A DNA stretch of 64,000 nucleotides from Unio delphinus (taxonomy: Eukaryota > Mollusca > Bivalvia > Unionida > Unionidae): NCBI GenBank assembly GCA_029339505.1, contig JAQISU010001235.1:33207315-33271314 (forward strand), read 5' to 3'. Numbering within the stretch: position 1 is the first letter of the stretch; the number at the start of each line of letters is the position of its first letter. The notes under the pieces were generated by a model. The model had not been told where the DNA came from. It saw only the letters and a list, made by a program, of their open reading frames with translations, and searched no databases. Below, in pieces: positions 22,848 to 34,574 of this stretch. A program made the translations under genes and the position numbers.

Positions 22848-22849
<2 letters not shown>

Positions 22850-23038
22850 GTTTTAACCTAGCTTAAAAAAAATCAATCAAATCGATACTATGTCTGCAGT
22901 GTGGCAGTTTACAGTGATATCTAGCACTAGGGCATCATGCCGCAGATATGTAACATCATGTCCCACCCAGTCACATTATCATGACTCCAGGATGACCAGT
23001 CCTAACGCTAACTTTTTAATGCTGACCGCCTGATAACA
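22848..23038 (-). mobile_element. SINE tail fragment (family of 32292-32608)
   Basis: Minus-strand match to the body of the tRNA-derived SINE (landmarks CTGCAGTGTGGCAGTTTA, GGCATCATGCCGCAG, CCCACCCAGTCACATTATC). The tRNA-like head is missing. Confidence 0.75.
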
Positions 23039-23113
23039 ATTTATCCTTCGTTAAAAAACACTTCCGAGTTTACAGATTTACAGAATTTTCAAATGACAGT
23101 CCATTGTCCTTCT

Positions 23114-23244
23114 CGTTAAAAGCCGCGAATAATCGGCAGAATTACTTGAATTTTACAACATAAATGGAATCCCGATTTTCGTGAAAAGCCGCGAATAATT
23201 GGCAGAATTACATGAATTTTAGAACATAAATGGAATCCCGATTT
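23114..23244. repeat. 66-bp tandem duplication
   Basis: Two adjacent units, each AAAAGCCGCGAATAAT...GGAATCCCGATTTT, with few differences. No coding content. Confidence 0.85.
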
Positions 23245-23559
23245 TAAAATTGCGTTTCTTGCTAATATACAATGAGACATTCGAAAGTTGGAAAAATATT
23301 TAATTGACAGTACTATTCTACTCATATATTGAAATGGAATTGATGAAAAGCTGCTGTATTACGAAATGGTGCTTTTAAAAAGAACGGTCCATTTTCAGGA
23401 AAATAAATCCAGAATTTTTGGAATAAACATTTAAAGTTCGAAACAAATCAATAATTATTTAAATGATTATGATCTTAATGGACATTTTAAGAACTCGTAA
23501 CAATCTTACAAGAGATATCGCTAACCAATTAGAACATAGTATATACATATAAGACGATG

Positions 23560-24480
23560 GTACAATTGGGTATTTAAAAGAACTAATAATTGACATGCGT
23601 GTTATTCAATTAAAACAAATTGAAGGATTTACCGCAGCCGTAGCGAATTAAACAATAATAAAGCACCAGGCCTTGATACAGTTTTGAATGACTACATTAT
23701 TGCGTCGTTTCCACTTGTTGCAAATTACACACCAAAACTTTTAATATGATTTTTAGCAGGGGTATTTATCCTTCAAATTGTAGCAAGGGTCTTATTATAC
23801 CCATTTTGAAAATAGGCGATCAATTCGATGCAAATAACTATAGAGGGATAACATTGCTTATCTGTATAGGGAACGTTTTGACTATCATATTAAATGACAG
23901 ACTCACATCCTGTATCATTAAATTGTATTGTTACTAATGCCCAATTTGGTTGTAAGAAGCACAATGGAAATAAAGTACACGCTGTTTTTATAGTATATTT
24001 CTTTATTTCAAAACACTTTGATGGGAAAAGAAAACGATAAGTTTGTCTTTATTAAATTTTATAAGGCATTTGATTATGTAGAAAGGTAAAATATATGAAT
24101 AAAAGTAGAAATTGCGAAGTGACGCACACCCACACTATTTTGATTATTCGCCTGGGCTTCTTCAAGATGTCCTGTCTCCAATTATATTATCTCCTTGTTT
24201 TAATGTTCTGGAAATTGCATTACAATCAAATATAGAAACGGGTATCATTTTAGAAGAAATCTCTCAAGGTCTGTTACTGTTTTCTGACCATACGGTGATA
24301 TTTTCAGAAACAGAGGATGAACCACAACCATTACTATACAGGTTATATGCATACTGAATAAGATCAAATTTGTAAATGTTGATAAAACAAAAGATACGAT
24401 CTTTGGCAAAATAGTTTAAAAAGACGACTTTTTAAAATTGTGGTTAATTTCATAACTTTAGAATGGTTTTACAACAGAGG
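23560..24480 (+). pseudogene. Decayed LINE reverse transcriptase
   Basis: The plus strand shows, across frames and stops, NNNKAPGLDTVLNDY, then GLIIPILKIGDQFDANNYRG followed by ITLLICIGNV (LINE reverse transcriptase core), a NAQFGCKKHNGN-like stretch, an FIKFYKAFDYVER-like stretch equivalent to 'D--KAFD', and LLLFSDHTVIFSETEDE at the position of the FADD catalytic box, here with changed Asp context. Many stops and frameshifts make this a far older insertion than the LINE at 13.3-17.4 kb. Sequence on to 24780 may be its eroded C-terminus. Confidence 0.7.
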
Positions 24481-24852
24481 CTCGTTTCGATGTGCTACAG
24501 AGAATATTGCTGGCAAATGTGTCAGAGCCATGAACGTAGTTATGAATAATACTAATAATTAACGATGTCCAGTGAATATAATCTGCGATTTCTTTTATTC
24601 CATGGTACTTCCATGTGTGCCCTAATGTTGCGAAATGCGAGGATTTTTGAAAGCTGAAAGCATAGAACGGGTACACAGATAATATTGCAAGTGGTTACTA
24701 TATATAAATTATTTATGTGTAACATCATTAAACACATATTTATCTACGTTGCTTTTTCAGTTGTTGAATCTTCATTTTAAATTATTGTAATAGCACGATA
24801 TCACATGCGACATATGTTCACGATTGCTGAATTGCACTTGTGGCATAGGTAG

Positions 24853-24859
24853 GTTACCT

Positions 24860-24891
<32 letters not shown>
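24853..24891. repeat. (TAA)n microsatellite
   Basis: Short TAA run, possibly the tail of a LINE. Confidence 0.9.
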
Positions 24892-24894
<3 letters not shown>

Positions 24895-26337
24895 ATTATT
24901 ATTGCAATAGAATTATTACTGGCACACGTGTTGATGATGTTTTTATTGGCACTACGTCACTACCGCACTGACTCAAGCTCTGTTATAAGTGAAAATTATT
25001 AGTGATTACAGAAAGGTGTGATCTGCGTCCAACAAAATTGGCGTGGAATTGAAATCAAGAGACACAACGAGGTAGAGACAAAAGTAGAATTAAGACAACA
25101 TATTGAGGAGCTTTGGTTTACACAAACATAATGGCGGTGTAACAAATTAACATTTAATCCTTATCATTGCACTTATCTTGTGAAAAGGACTGGCCCTCTG
25201 GCAGAGTGTGTATGTAAGCACCAGAAATTGATTGGCAAATAAACGATGCCCAATTTTGTTGTAAATTCGATGTCAATGACTTCATTTTAACAGTTCAAAT
25301 TTGCAGTGAAACGTTACCGAACATGGATATGGTACAGACCTCTTTATTTCCTTTCTTTTAAATCTTAAGACATGTAACACTGTTTACTGAATAAAATATT
25401 TATTCTGATTTAGTACTGCGTCGTATATTTTGTTCTATTCCTTCTTTTAATTTAATCTTGGTAATGAAAATTTACATATATGGGAGAGGAATGTCAAACG
25501 TTAATAGCCGAGTTCCTTTGGCGAAAATGGAAATTTGTTTGTTGAGAAAATTACGCAGCATTCATTGTGAGTTTAAAACTAATTGGTGACAATTTCTTTT
25601 ACTACAGTACTTTTGTAGTTGTTAAAATCTGAAATTTATGTGAATAATGTTTAATCTTAATTTATTTACTGAAGACAAAAACTGTCGTGTGATATTAATT
25701 ATTTCGTCACTACAGTATTCACAAGTGATACAATAGAATATGGCATATGTGGATTGCACACTTGATATGTATACAGACATATTTAAATAATCGGGAGTTC
25801 TCGGCGAAAAATCAGGAGATATTAATTTACGAGATAGGGAAATAGGTGAGGAAATACCCCCAACATTTGGAGTTTTTTCTTCTTCTTTCTTTTCACGGCT
25901 TGAGAGTTTACAGATATGAACTGTTCGGGTTTGTCGAATTTCAGTCGTCAGAACTGGTGACTTTATTTAAGTCATCAGCCCAGGGCCTGTGCTAAAAAAC
26001 ATTTATTTCAGCACTGACCAGTACAGTATATAATCAATTTTAACGAGACATGTATATACTATCAGTTTTGTCAATACGCTAACTGTAGCATCCATGTAAA
26101 ATACACTGTAATTGAATCATAAAAAGGAAGCTTCTTAATGTTTAAATTAACTACTTATGATTTCCGCTGTGCAGGTTTATTTGTGAAGTGGTTTGTTTGT
26201 GTGTGAAAAACTAATGCTTAAATTACGTCCGATGAAAACCGTTTTCAACGCACAAGTCGGTCCCCGATCAAGTCTCTTCCCCTACAATTCAGTATTATAT
26301 CTCATGGATGTATATTTTACAAGATATCAGTCCTTAG
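24892..26337. other. Intergenic, no gene seen
   Basis: AT-rich with no domain, exon-like island or repeat I recognise. Confidence 0.45.
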
Positions 26338-26371
26338 GTGTGTGTGTGTGTGTGTGTGTGTAATGAATTAA

Positions 26372-26419
26372 TCCGAGTTTCCTCTGACCCTTGCCATCAA
26401 GGGTCAGAGGAAACTCGGA
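26372..26419. other. Perfect 22-bp hairpin with 4-base loop
   Basis: TCCGAGTTTCCTCTGACCC (plus TTG) pairs exactly with its inverse across the loop CCAT. It sits just after a (TG)n run (26338-26361). It may be a small inverted duplication or a palindromic transposon end; a small-RNA precursor is possible but the loop is unusually short. Confidence 0.8.
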
Positions 26420-27190
26420 CTATTAATGAATATTTTATTTACATATTATAATATGATTGAACCTCATCCTTCTTAAATGAATTTATTGCAACAACAACAA
26501 AATTTGCATTGGGCAAAATCACTCAGTCATTATTACATTTTTGCACAACACACAATGCATTAGTATTTATTTTAAATTTAGATCGTTTTTTTTTTTTAAA
26601 ATTCCAAAATATGAGCACCTTCTTACTGCTGTCATGTCTTAAACACATCGTTAAAACATACTTCAACAGATATGTCTGTCTCGCTTGCCTTGTTTTGTTT
26701 GTATAATTAGATGAATGCCTAGTATTGCGTCAAGGGACCACGTGATCTGTTGTCTCATCAAAACTCGGCAATCTACGGAATCGTGATATCTTCCCCGCAA
26801 TATAGTCACTATCCGCCTATGATATTGAATTTATAGACATTACAGTCTAATTAAAATTTGTAGAGAGTTACATACATACAATTTTTTTTCTGGTCTCCTT
26901 TAAGTTTGTTCACGCTATATATAAACCACGTGAACGAAGTAGTTTTAGTGTGCCTTATGTTAAATGGTAAGGCTATTAGTGACTTTCCTAAACAACTGTT
27001 CATTAAAGGTCACCGGCCATACTCTACTATATCATATTTGCATTACGTGAATAAAAGTAATCATACTCGCATAAAATGTTTAACAAAATTATGAAGCGTA
27101 AAGATGATATAATAATTTAATTACTCGAAAATTAAGTATAGAACGCTGTTACCTCCCCTTAGATAAGATTTCCCACCTATAGATAGGTAT

Positions 27191-27637
27191 GGAATCGCAT
27201 CACAATTAATACTTCCAGTTCAGTACCAATGTATTTCCAGTCTATTTTTAGAATATTTTTTCCTCTCTCATTTTGGTGGTGATACAAGAGTTATATTGAT
27301 GCATCTTTGGTATGGATTTAAAGTTAATTGTTTATTCTTGAGAATAGGAGCTCTGAGAGTGGTTGTCTATGTATTTTGGTGACAGTGCACACTGTGTAAT
27401 TAGGCCTTAGTGATGATCCGGAAGTGAAATCAGTGTTCTGTGTACATGCTGCTTTGTTTACAGTGCAGCCACTCAACAAAATGCCGGTCAACCCTTGACA
27501 AGAATTTCACCGTGAAGTCATCTTTGGAGGTATTTTAGATTAACATATGACTTGTACTGATTGTCACACTGTGGAAAGGTCAGTGCTGAGAAATATATGT
27601 AGAGAACATGTAGTAAAATTAATTGTGGTGTATGGCC
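27191..27637 (+). repeat. Dispersed repeat family 1, copy C
   Basis: Begins TGGAATCGCATCACAATTAA and ends at GGTGTATGGCC, directly against the left arm of the fold-back. Its ATG (27547) frame runs on into that arm, giving a 100-codon open frame with no known domain. Confidence 0.7.
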
Positions 27638-27639
27638 AT

Positions 27640-28470
27640 ATAGGACTGACAGAGGAAATAACCATACCTGGCTTCCCGTTTTCTGATGCCGCTTTGGTTC
27701 CAGAACAGTGGTCTGCTGTTACGGCATATTTTGAGATAAATTTGGATCGTTTGAATGTAAAATCATTGGAACCCAACAGAATACATAACTGGATACTTGT
27801 TTATGGTATTAAGCGGCCCATGGAAGAAAAAAATAAGTATTTTTGCTAAGCGTTGAAAATTTTAAAAGTTTTATTTTCATACATTAAGAGGAGGTAATAC
27901 TAATAAACACGGCAGGTCTTAAGCTTCCAACAATTTAGAATATATCCATGTATATTTCATACTTATGAGTAACCTCTATTTACCGTACGAAGTCTCAATT
28001 CAGGAGATCTATCTGATCGTTTCAGCCATATATGCAATGACTGGTGCGTAGTAATAAATTATCCCTCAAATATTTAGCGCATTGACCCCATTGTCGGTCA
28101 ACGGCGTTAGTGTACAAAACTCGATTTAATAACTTCTAGAAGTTATTTCATAAATATATCTATATTGATTTTCATTCAGATAAGCAAAAATAGTGTTTAT
28201 GTCTTCTCTTCAAATTATGTATCAAACTTGTTTAAAAGAATGGTGTCATGGCAAGATTATATCTGTATGAATTTAGTCCTAGAAAGCAATATTCAAAATA
28301 ATGACAAAGAATGATGTAAATAATGATATGAGATTGTTTCACAAATTTCCAATTTTTTAGTATTTATTAAGCATGTCAATATTCTGTTGAAATAATTTAT
28401 ACAAAGATGAAACAGTTGTCACGAATATCCAACAGTTGTGTTAGATTTCATGGAAATAAATTTGGGTTCG
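27640..28470 (+). repeat. Left arm of an 830-bp inverted repeat
   Basis: From ATAGGACTGACAG to AATTTGGGTTCG, matched by 29109-29936 read inverted, with only scattered differences. Its outer part is open for about 70 codons (ITIPGFPFSDAALVPEQW...), ending at 27849. The inverse copy in the right arm keeps most of these residues but shifts frame. Confidence 0.9.
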
Positions 28471-28671
28471 GGAAAAGGGTACACACTTTTCCTCATCAGG
28501 TTGACGACACGTGTGATTTGGCATGGCTTTCATTGTTTGTCCTAATTAAAATTGAAGCAATAAACATGTTTTCTGGCACAATCCAGAGTTGTTGACTCTG
28601 TTCATTTTCATGAAATTAAGTAGGACCATGTTTTTTCTAAAAGTTAACAAAATTGCATTTTGAGAATTGTC

Positions 28672-28721
28672 CCCCCCCCCTCCCCCCACTCCTTTCATGT
28701 CACAACAGTACACCACGCTGC

Positions 28722-28806
<85 letters not shown>
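28672..28806. repeat. C-rich run and (AG)n microsatellite in the fold-back loop
   Basis: A C run broken by one T (28672-28688), then about 85 bp of AG from 28722. The open frames across it are low-complexity Arg-Glu repeats, not genes. Confidence 0.95.
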
Positions 28807-28808
<2 letters not shown>

Positions 28809-29108
28809 GAGACTGAATTTTTATCGTTCTTGGATGCATCTCCATTGGAAAATAGCTTGATTTACTTGCAAAAACTGGTATTTCAATTTTCATGTCGTAT
28901 ACCTACCATGATCACGCGTACTAGACCCAAATACACTAATGAGGCACAAATCAATGTCGCTGACACGTTAACTCATTATATACGTTTTTTTACCTTAATG
29001 CATACATTTTTGCTCTATCATTCCAAAAAGGTCATGCTACATAGGTAATACAATTTATGCACGGCGTTTTTATTTTTGTAAAACAAGGGGTTTTGTGAGT
29101 ATAAAAGG

Positions 29109-29936
29109 CGAACCCATATTTATTTTCATGAAATCTAACACAACTGTTGGATATTCGTGACAACTGTTTCATCTTTGTATAAATTATTTCAACAGAATAT
29201 TGACATGCTTAATAAATACTAAAAAATTGGAAATTTGTGAAACAATCTCATATCATTATTTACATCATTCTTTGTCATTATTTTGAATATTGCTTTCTAG
29301 GACTAAATTCATACAGAAATAATCTTGCCATGACACCATTCATTTAAACAAGTTTGATACATAATTTGAAGAGAAGACATAAACACTATTTTTGCTTATC
29401 TGAATGAAAATCAATATAGATATATTTATGAAATAACTTCTAGAAGTTATTAAATCGAGTTTTGTACACTAACGCCGTTGACCGACAATGGGGTCAATGC
29501 GCTAAATATTTGAGGGATAATTTATTACTACGCACCAGTCATTGCATATATGGCGAAACGATCAGATAGGTCTCCTGAATTGAGACTTTTACGGTAAATA
29601 GAGGTTACTCATAAGTATGAAACATACATGGATATATTCTAAATTGTTGGAAGCTTAAGACCTGCCGTGTTTATTAGTATTACCTCCTCTAAATGTATGA
29701 AAAAAAAAACTTTTAAAATTTTCAACGCTTCGCAAAAATACATAATTTTTCTCCTAAGGGCCGCTTAATACCATTACAAAAGTATCCAGATAAGTATTCT
29801 GTTGGTTCCAATGATTTTACATTCAAACGATCCAAATTTATCTCAAAATATGCCGTAACAGCAGACCACTGTTCTGGAACCAAAGCGGCATCAGAAAACG
29901 GGAAGCCAGAAATGGTTATTTCCCCTGTCAGTCCTA
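29109..29936 (-). repeat. Right arm of the 830-bp inverted repeat
   Basis: Inverse of 27640-28470. The spacer between the arms is 638 bp. Beyond it, 29937-31006 shows no gene. Confidence 0.9.
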
Positions 29937-31051
29937 TACCTAATCATGGTGTTATTACATATTAATAAATAACGTAATCTTGTTTATTTTACATCGGTAA
30001 TTTAGTAGTGAAATATTTTATAAACTTCTGTTTTAACTTGAAATAGTTTGTTATTATTGAGAAATAATAAAATTACGAACACTGACAAAAAATGAAGAAA
30101 TAAACTAATTGATTTAGTACGACTGATCTTTCAGAAACCGTCCGAATTCTGCGCATTAGCCATGATGATTAATTCGATAGCGACCGCATTTCTTGAGTAG
30201 GCATCAATAATGTTGTTTTTTTATTATTGAGTTCAAGTTTCAGTTGTTAATGGTTAGCAAATCTCAATGAAAAATCAGATTAAATTGTTCAGTTAGAGAG
30301 ATAAAAACATAACACTTTGGCTTATTTACGTTCAGCGCCAATTAAGTCGATTTAGGGTTATAAAAGGCAATGTCATAACGTCATCTCAGGATGACTTAGG
30401 TTATTATGTTGGAACCATTTTATATCTAAAACTGCAGACATCCCATCATGCTTACATCCTCTCTTATTTTTCCAAAATAAAACGCATCTAATGATTTGAA
30501 GAGCAGAGCGAAAGGGACAGATAACACTTATTTTTCGTTAAGTACAGAAACGGAGTTGATCAAATGGAAAAGTTGAAGATAAAAAATTGCAAATTTTATA
30601 GATTGAATAAGTTACTAAGTTGATGAAAAATAACAATAAATACAGCCTTGACAACCATGTGGCGAAATCTCAGAATTATTATATATTATCCTTTTGGTTA
30701 CATCCATAAGCAATACAGTACACCATATTTGTTTTAGAAAATTACGATCGTTAAGATGTATCACACAGACACTTACGCGGGGAAATTCAACGCATGAATG
30801 GCTCGGCTGAACTAAAGGGATAAATGTACGTCATATCCGTCTTTGGCACGCGGAAATAACCAATTGTGGACGGAGATTGCCGAGTAAATTTTTTCATTTA
30901 AAAAACGGTAATTTTTGTCTATTTAAACATTTGTATGTTTGAGAAATATATGAGAAATACATTTATATTATGACTATAATGATATTAGACTTTTGTACAA
31001 TATAGGTGGCCGGTGACCTTTAAGAGATCATCACTGAAAAGTATCCGATAC

Positions 31052-31110
<59 letters not shown>

Positions 31111-31172
31111 CTTTATTTAGAGAAGGTAACTTAGTTACAGAACTAATCTACCTTGAGGCCTTCTATCTGAGT

Positions 31173-31222
<50 letters not shown>

Positions 31223-31290
31223 GACTTTATTTAGAAAAGGTAACTAAATTAGTTACAGAAGTAATCTACCTTGAGGCCTTCTATATGAGT

Positions 31291-31349
<59 letters not shown>

Positions 31350-31409
31350 GACTTTAGAGAAGGTAACCCAATTAGTTACAGAACTAATCTACCTTGAGGC
31401 TTTCTGAGT

Positions 31410-31465
<56 letters not shown>

Positions 31466-31533
31466 GACTTTATTTAGAGAAGGTAACTCAATTAGTTACA
31501 GAACTAATCTACCTTGAGGCCTTGTATCTGAGT

Positions 31534-31595
<62 letters not shown>

Positions 31596-31680
31596 CATAA
31601 TAATAGAGACTTTATTTAGATAAGGTAACTCAATTAGTTACAGAACTAATCAACCTTGAGGCCTTTTATCTGTTATGTAC
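31052..31680 (-). repeat. Five tandem LINE 3' tails with (TAA)n
   Basis: A unit of about 125 bp, a (TAA)n run of 45-60 bp plus about 70 bp (GACTTTATTTAGAGAAGG, TAACT-AATTAGTTACAGAA, CTACCTTGAGGCC), is repeated five times. The last unit is continuous with the LINE on its right. Read on the minus strand, each unit is a LINE 3' end followed by an (ATT)n tail. Confidence 0.85.
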
Positions 31681-32230
31681 AAACAATATATAACATACAA
31701 TATACATGTAGAACATACAAGATGATGTGAAGAGTCTGGCTTGACACCAAAATAAGTAAGGAATATTAAAATTCAAAGTATCAAGCCTGGAACACATGCT
31801 CCTGTAAAAACAAACATATTAAAACAAACATAAAATATCATTCTATTCTGCATTGAAAACTGCAGCTTTGAAAATGATGCAAAATTACAGAAAAGCAGGC
31901 GGTATTTTTTTGGTACTAGTACTGTTCAATTTTCTAAAGATTTCATCATTTAAGGCATTGATTATGAAAAGAAGAAATGCAAGGCGCCTGCCTTATGTCA
32001 CTGGGAATATTGTTTATATTATTCATTGCATCCTGAAAATTGTCTATACATTGATCTTGAATTAAATGGCAAGCCCTCTTTTGGAGCCTTATAAGTGTTG
32101 TTATGTTTGAATTAGAAGTATTACCCCAAATTATGTTACAGTAGTCCAGATAAGGCTGAATATAACTTTTATAAAAGATGACCCTATACTGAAGAGGAAT
32201 GTATGTTTTGATTTTCCTCATTTGCCAAAG
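31681..32230 (-). pseudogene. LINE 3' portion (post-reverse-transcriptase region)
   Basis: The minus frame 32221-31946 (91 codons) has MRKIKTYIPLQYRVIFYKSY, IQPYLDYCNIIWGN and LIRLQKRACHLI, the conserved stretch after the reverse transcriptase in CR1-like LINEs. It is 5'-truncated near 32230. Its 3' untranslated region leads into the tandem tails at 31052-31680. A different family from the 2.6-kb fragment. Confidence 0.75.
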
Positions 32231-32291
32231 ATAAAATTGAACATTTTTTGAAATGTGTTTAAGGTGAATAGACCAAGTAAGATTGTTATCT

Positions 32292-32608
32292 GTTTGATTA
32301 GGATTTTTTTAACGTAGCTTTTAACAATTTTTCAGTCATATCGCTACGATGTCTGCATTGAGGCAGTTTATAGTGATGTCTAGCACCGAGACATCATGCC
32401 GCAGACATGTAGCATGATGTCTCACCCAGTCACATTATCCTGACACCAGGCCGACCAGTCCTAACACTTACCTCTTAATGCTGAGCGTCAAGCGAGGCAG
32501 CTGTTAGTACCATTTTTGTAAGTCTTTGGTATGACTCGGCCGGGGATCGAACCGACGACCTCCCGCTTCCGGGGCGGACGCTCTAACCACTAGGCCACCG
32601 GAGCGGTT
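32292..32608 (-). mobile_element. Full-length tRNA-derived SINE with 12-bp target duplication
   Basis: On the minus strand: a tRNA-like head (32606 downward) with A box TGGCCTAGTGG and a perfect B box GGTTCGATCCC, then a body with AGGACTGGTCGGCCTGGTG and a TTTG/CAAA-type tail. The duplication AGATTGTTATCT lies at 32280-32291 and 32609-32620. Related copies: 22848, 43455, 44133, 62310. Confidence 0.92.
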
Positions 32609-32620
32609 AGATTGTTATCT

Positions 32621-34566
32621 ACGAATACACCAAGAATTCTATCTTGAGACATCATATTTAGGCTCACATTGTCAAATAAAACACGGAGTTTGTCGCTATC
32701 TAGTCATGTTAATTAGTATGGCGGACCAAAATACTTGTCCAACACTTACGCTGCATCCGAGTAACCCGTATCATTACCATCTAATCAATAAATCTCATGA
32801 TGAAAATGATATTCATGAACAAACAAAAAATGCTGCTGCTCATGTTTGTACTTTTTGTAAGTTGTAGGAGTTAGTCCATTTGTGTCAAATTAGCTTTCTA
32901 ACTACTTTAAAAAATGTTGCCCTTGAATTACCAGGCATAATTGTAATACTTACCATGATCGTTCCTGAGTTTACAGAAGCAAATAATACACTGGTGATAA
33001 AACCAAATATATTTGATCTTTTTCTTTTGCCCTTCTAATTGCTTGCTTTTGATAGTGGTACTGTTTGTTCTTCTGGTATTGGCTTTGGGTGGGTGACTAC
33101 GGAGCTGCTTTTGACAGCGAGAACTCACCTACCATATCTATTATAGCTCATGTCAAATCTTGATCAGTTTATTGCTGCCCAATGTTGGCTTGTAAGTATG
33201 GTTAAGGCATTTGTCACTTTGGGATTGCATTGGACAGTGGCTAAGGGCCGGCATGGGTAGTCCAGCCTGACATCAGGGATGAGTGATCTTCCCTCTCTTG
33301 GGCTGCTAGTACCACAGCAAACATGGCATCATTCTAACTGAGCGTGATCTGTCCATTGCTGAATCATTGTTGATTCTTGTCATTTTAGTCTTTCACTTGT
33401 ATCTATCATGGGTGGTGGAAGTGCAATGAAATGGCACACAACTTATTTCTAAATGGAAGTTAATTTTCAGTAGCATCTCGAGGTGGGCCCTCATTGGTGA
33501 CACTGAGGTATGATGTGGTGGTATGCAAAGGTACAAAACGTTTGTCCACTCAATGTTGACCTTGCTATCGGCCCTCAAGTGCGGAAAGGAGGTGTGAAGA
33601 AGATCAAAGGATGACCCCTAAGACTCTTGTTGGGTATTCAGTCGCCTGATACTCAATCCATTTTCAAACCATGACTGCTATATGTCGCAGCTTTTCTGCC
33701 TGGTGCTGTTCTCCACAGCCGCTGCATAGCCGGTTGGTGGTGGTGGGAAAGGAGACTGATTTTAAATCTCAATGTTGGGCGTGCACTTAACAATATGTGC
33801 TATTTCCTTAGCATCCACATGGTGCCGCCTGACCTAATGCCATCCATAATTGTTCCCCTGCTGCCTGTTTCACTGGTGGTATTACAGAAAGAACTCCTGT
33901 CCCCCATTTCTAATCGGAGGCCTGTTGTTCATTCCAGTACTGACATTAATCATCAGTGCTTTCGGCCGTGCATCACTGTAATGGCTGTGGGACGTGCTGG
34001 GGACTTGCTGCGACCTGCAGAGGCTTCCTTCGGTTGTTTCTTCTTTCGTGCAAACGAAATAAGGACACTTTTGGGGTTCAGTCCCTTCATTTGATGATAG
34101 TAGCTGTGAGTGCATGGAAGGTGAGGCCAAATCACCATATTACCACAACTAATTTCTATACTTGCCACACTTTATCTCTAAATACAATTTATTACATACC
34201 ATCATCTCAAAAAGCGCTATGTCAAACCGTTATCATGCCCTTTCCTTTTTGTTTTGTTTCTTTCTTCAATGCTTATGTAAGTCTGATGAATCTGTCTATA
34301 TGGTTTCCCTACTTTTCGTGATTTCATTTTGACGTAAGCCTTTATCTCCCATAAAGGACATCCTTTCAATTCTCCATTTTGCCTAGGACACTGCTGAGAT
34401 TCCTCAAGCTGTAAGCTAAAAACTCCCATCAGCCTTGGTAATTTTACAAAATTATAACACATATTCAACATTTAGGAAATGACTTCCTGATTTCCTTTGT
34501 GCTATCATAAACTCTTTCATCCCTCACCTTACCAAACTTTTTCACTCCGAAGTTGCAGTTTTAAAA
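32621..34566. other. Intergenic, no gene recognised
   Basis: The stretch 33160-34170 is more GC-rich than its surroundings and has overlapping frames of 60-120 codons on both strands. None shows a domain, and both strands are equally open, so I do not call a gene. It could be an eroded transposon. Confidence 0.4.
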
Positions 34567-34574
34567 CTGAAGAC

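Larger units (their letters stand above)
27003..31023. mobile_element. Possible TTAA-flanked TIR element enclosing the fold-back
   Basis: TTAAAGGTCACCGGCCA at 27003-27019 recurs exactly inverted at 31007-31023, so a 4.0-kb segment is bounded by 13-bp TIRs (AGGTCACCGGCCA) next to TTAA. TTAA is the target of piggyBac-type elements. No transposase is visible inside. Two independent small insertions could give the same picture. Confidence 0.4.

Noticed and set aside
28653..29048. A 131-codon open frame with a long Arg-Glu repeat
   Set aside because: The middle is an (AG)n microsatellite and the flanks carry no domain; it lies in the loop of the fold-back.
31052..31680. CRISPR-like array of repeats and spacers
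   Set aside because: The 'spacers' are (TAA)n tracts and the 'repeats' are a LINE 3' tail; the genome is animal.
32531..32608. A genuine tRNA gene
   Set aside because: A and B boxes are present, but the segment is the head of a SINE with a long body and its own 12-bp target duplication.
33795..34321. Overlapping 99-121 codon frames as a gene
   Set aside because: Both strands are open over the same stretch, frames overlap and no domain or splice structure supports either.
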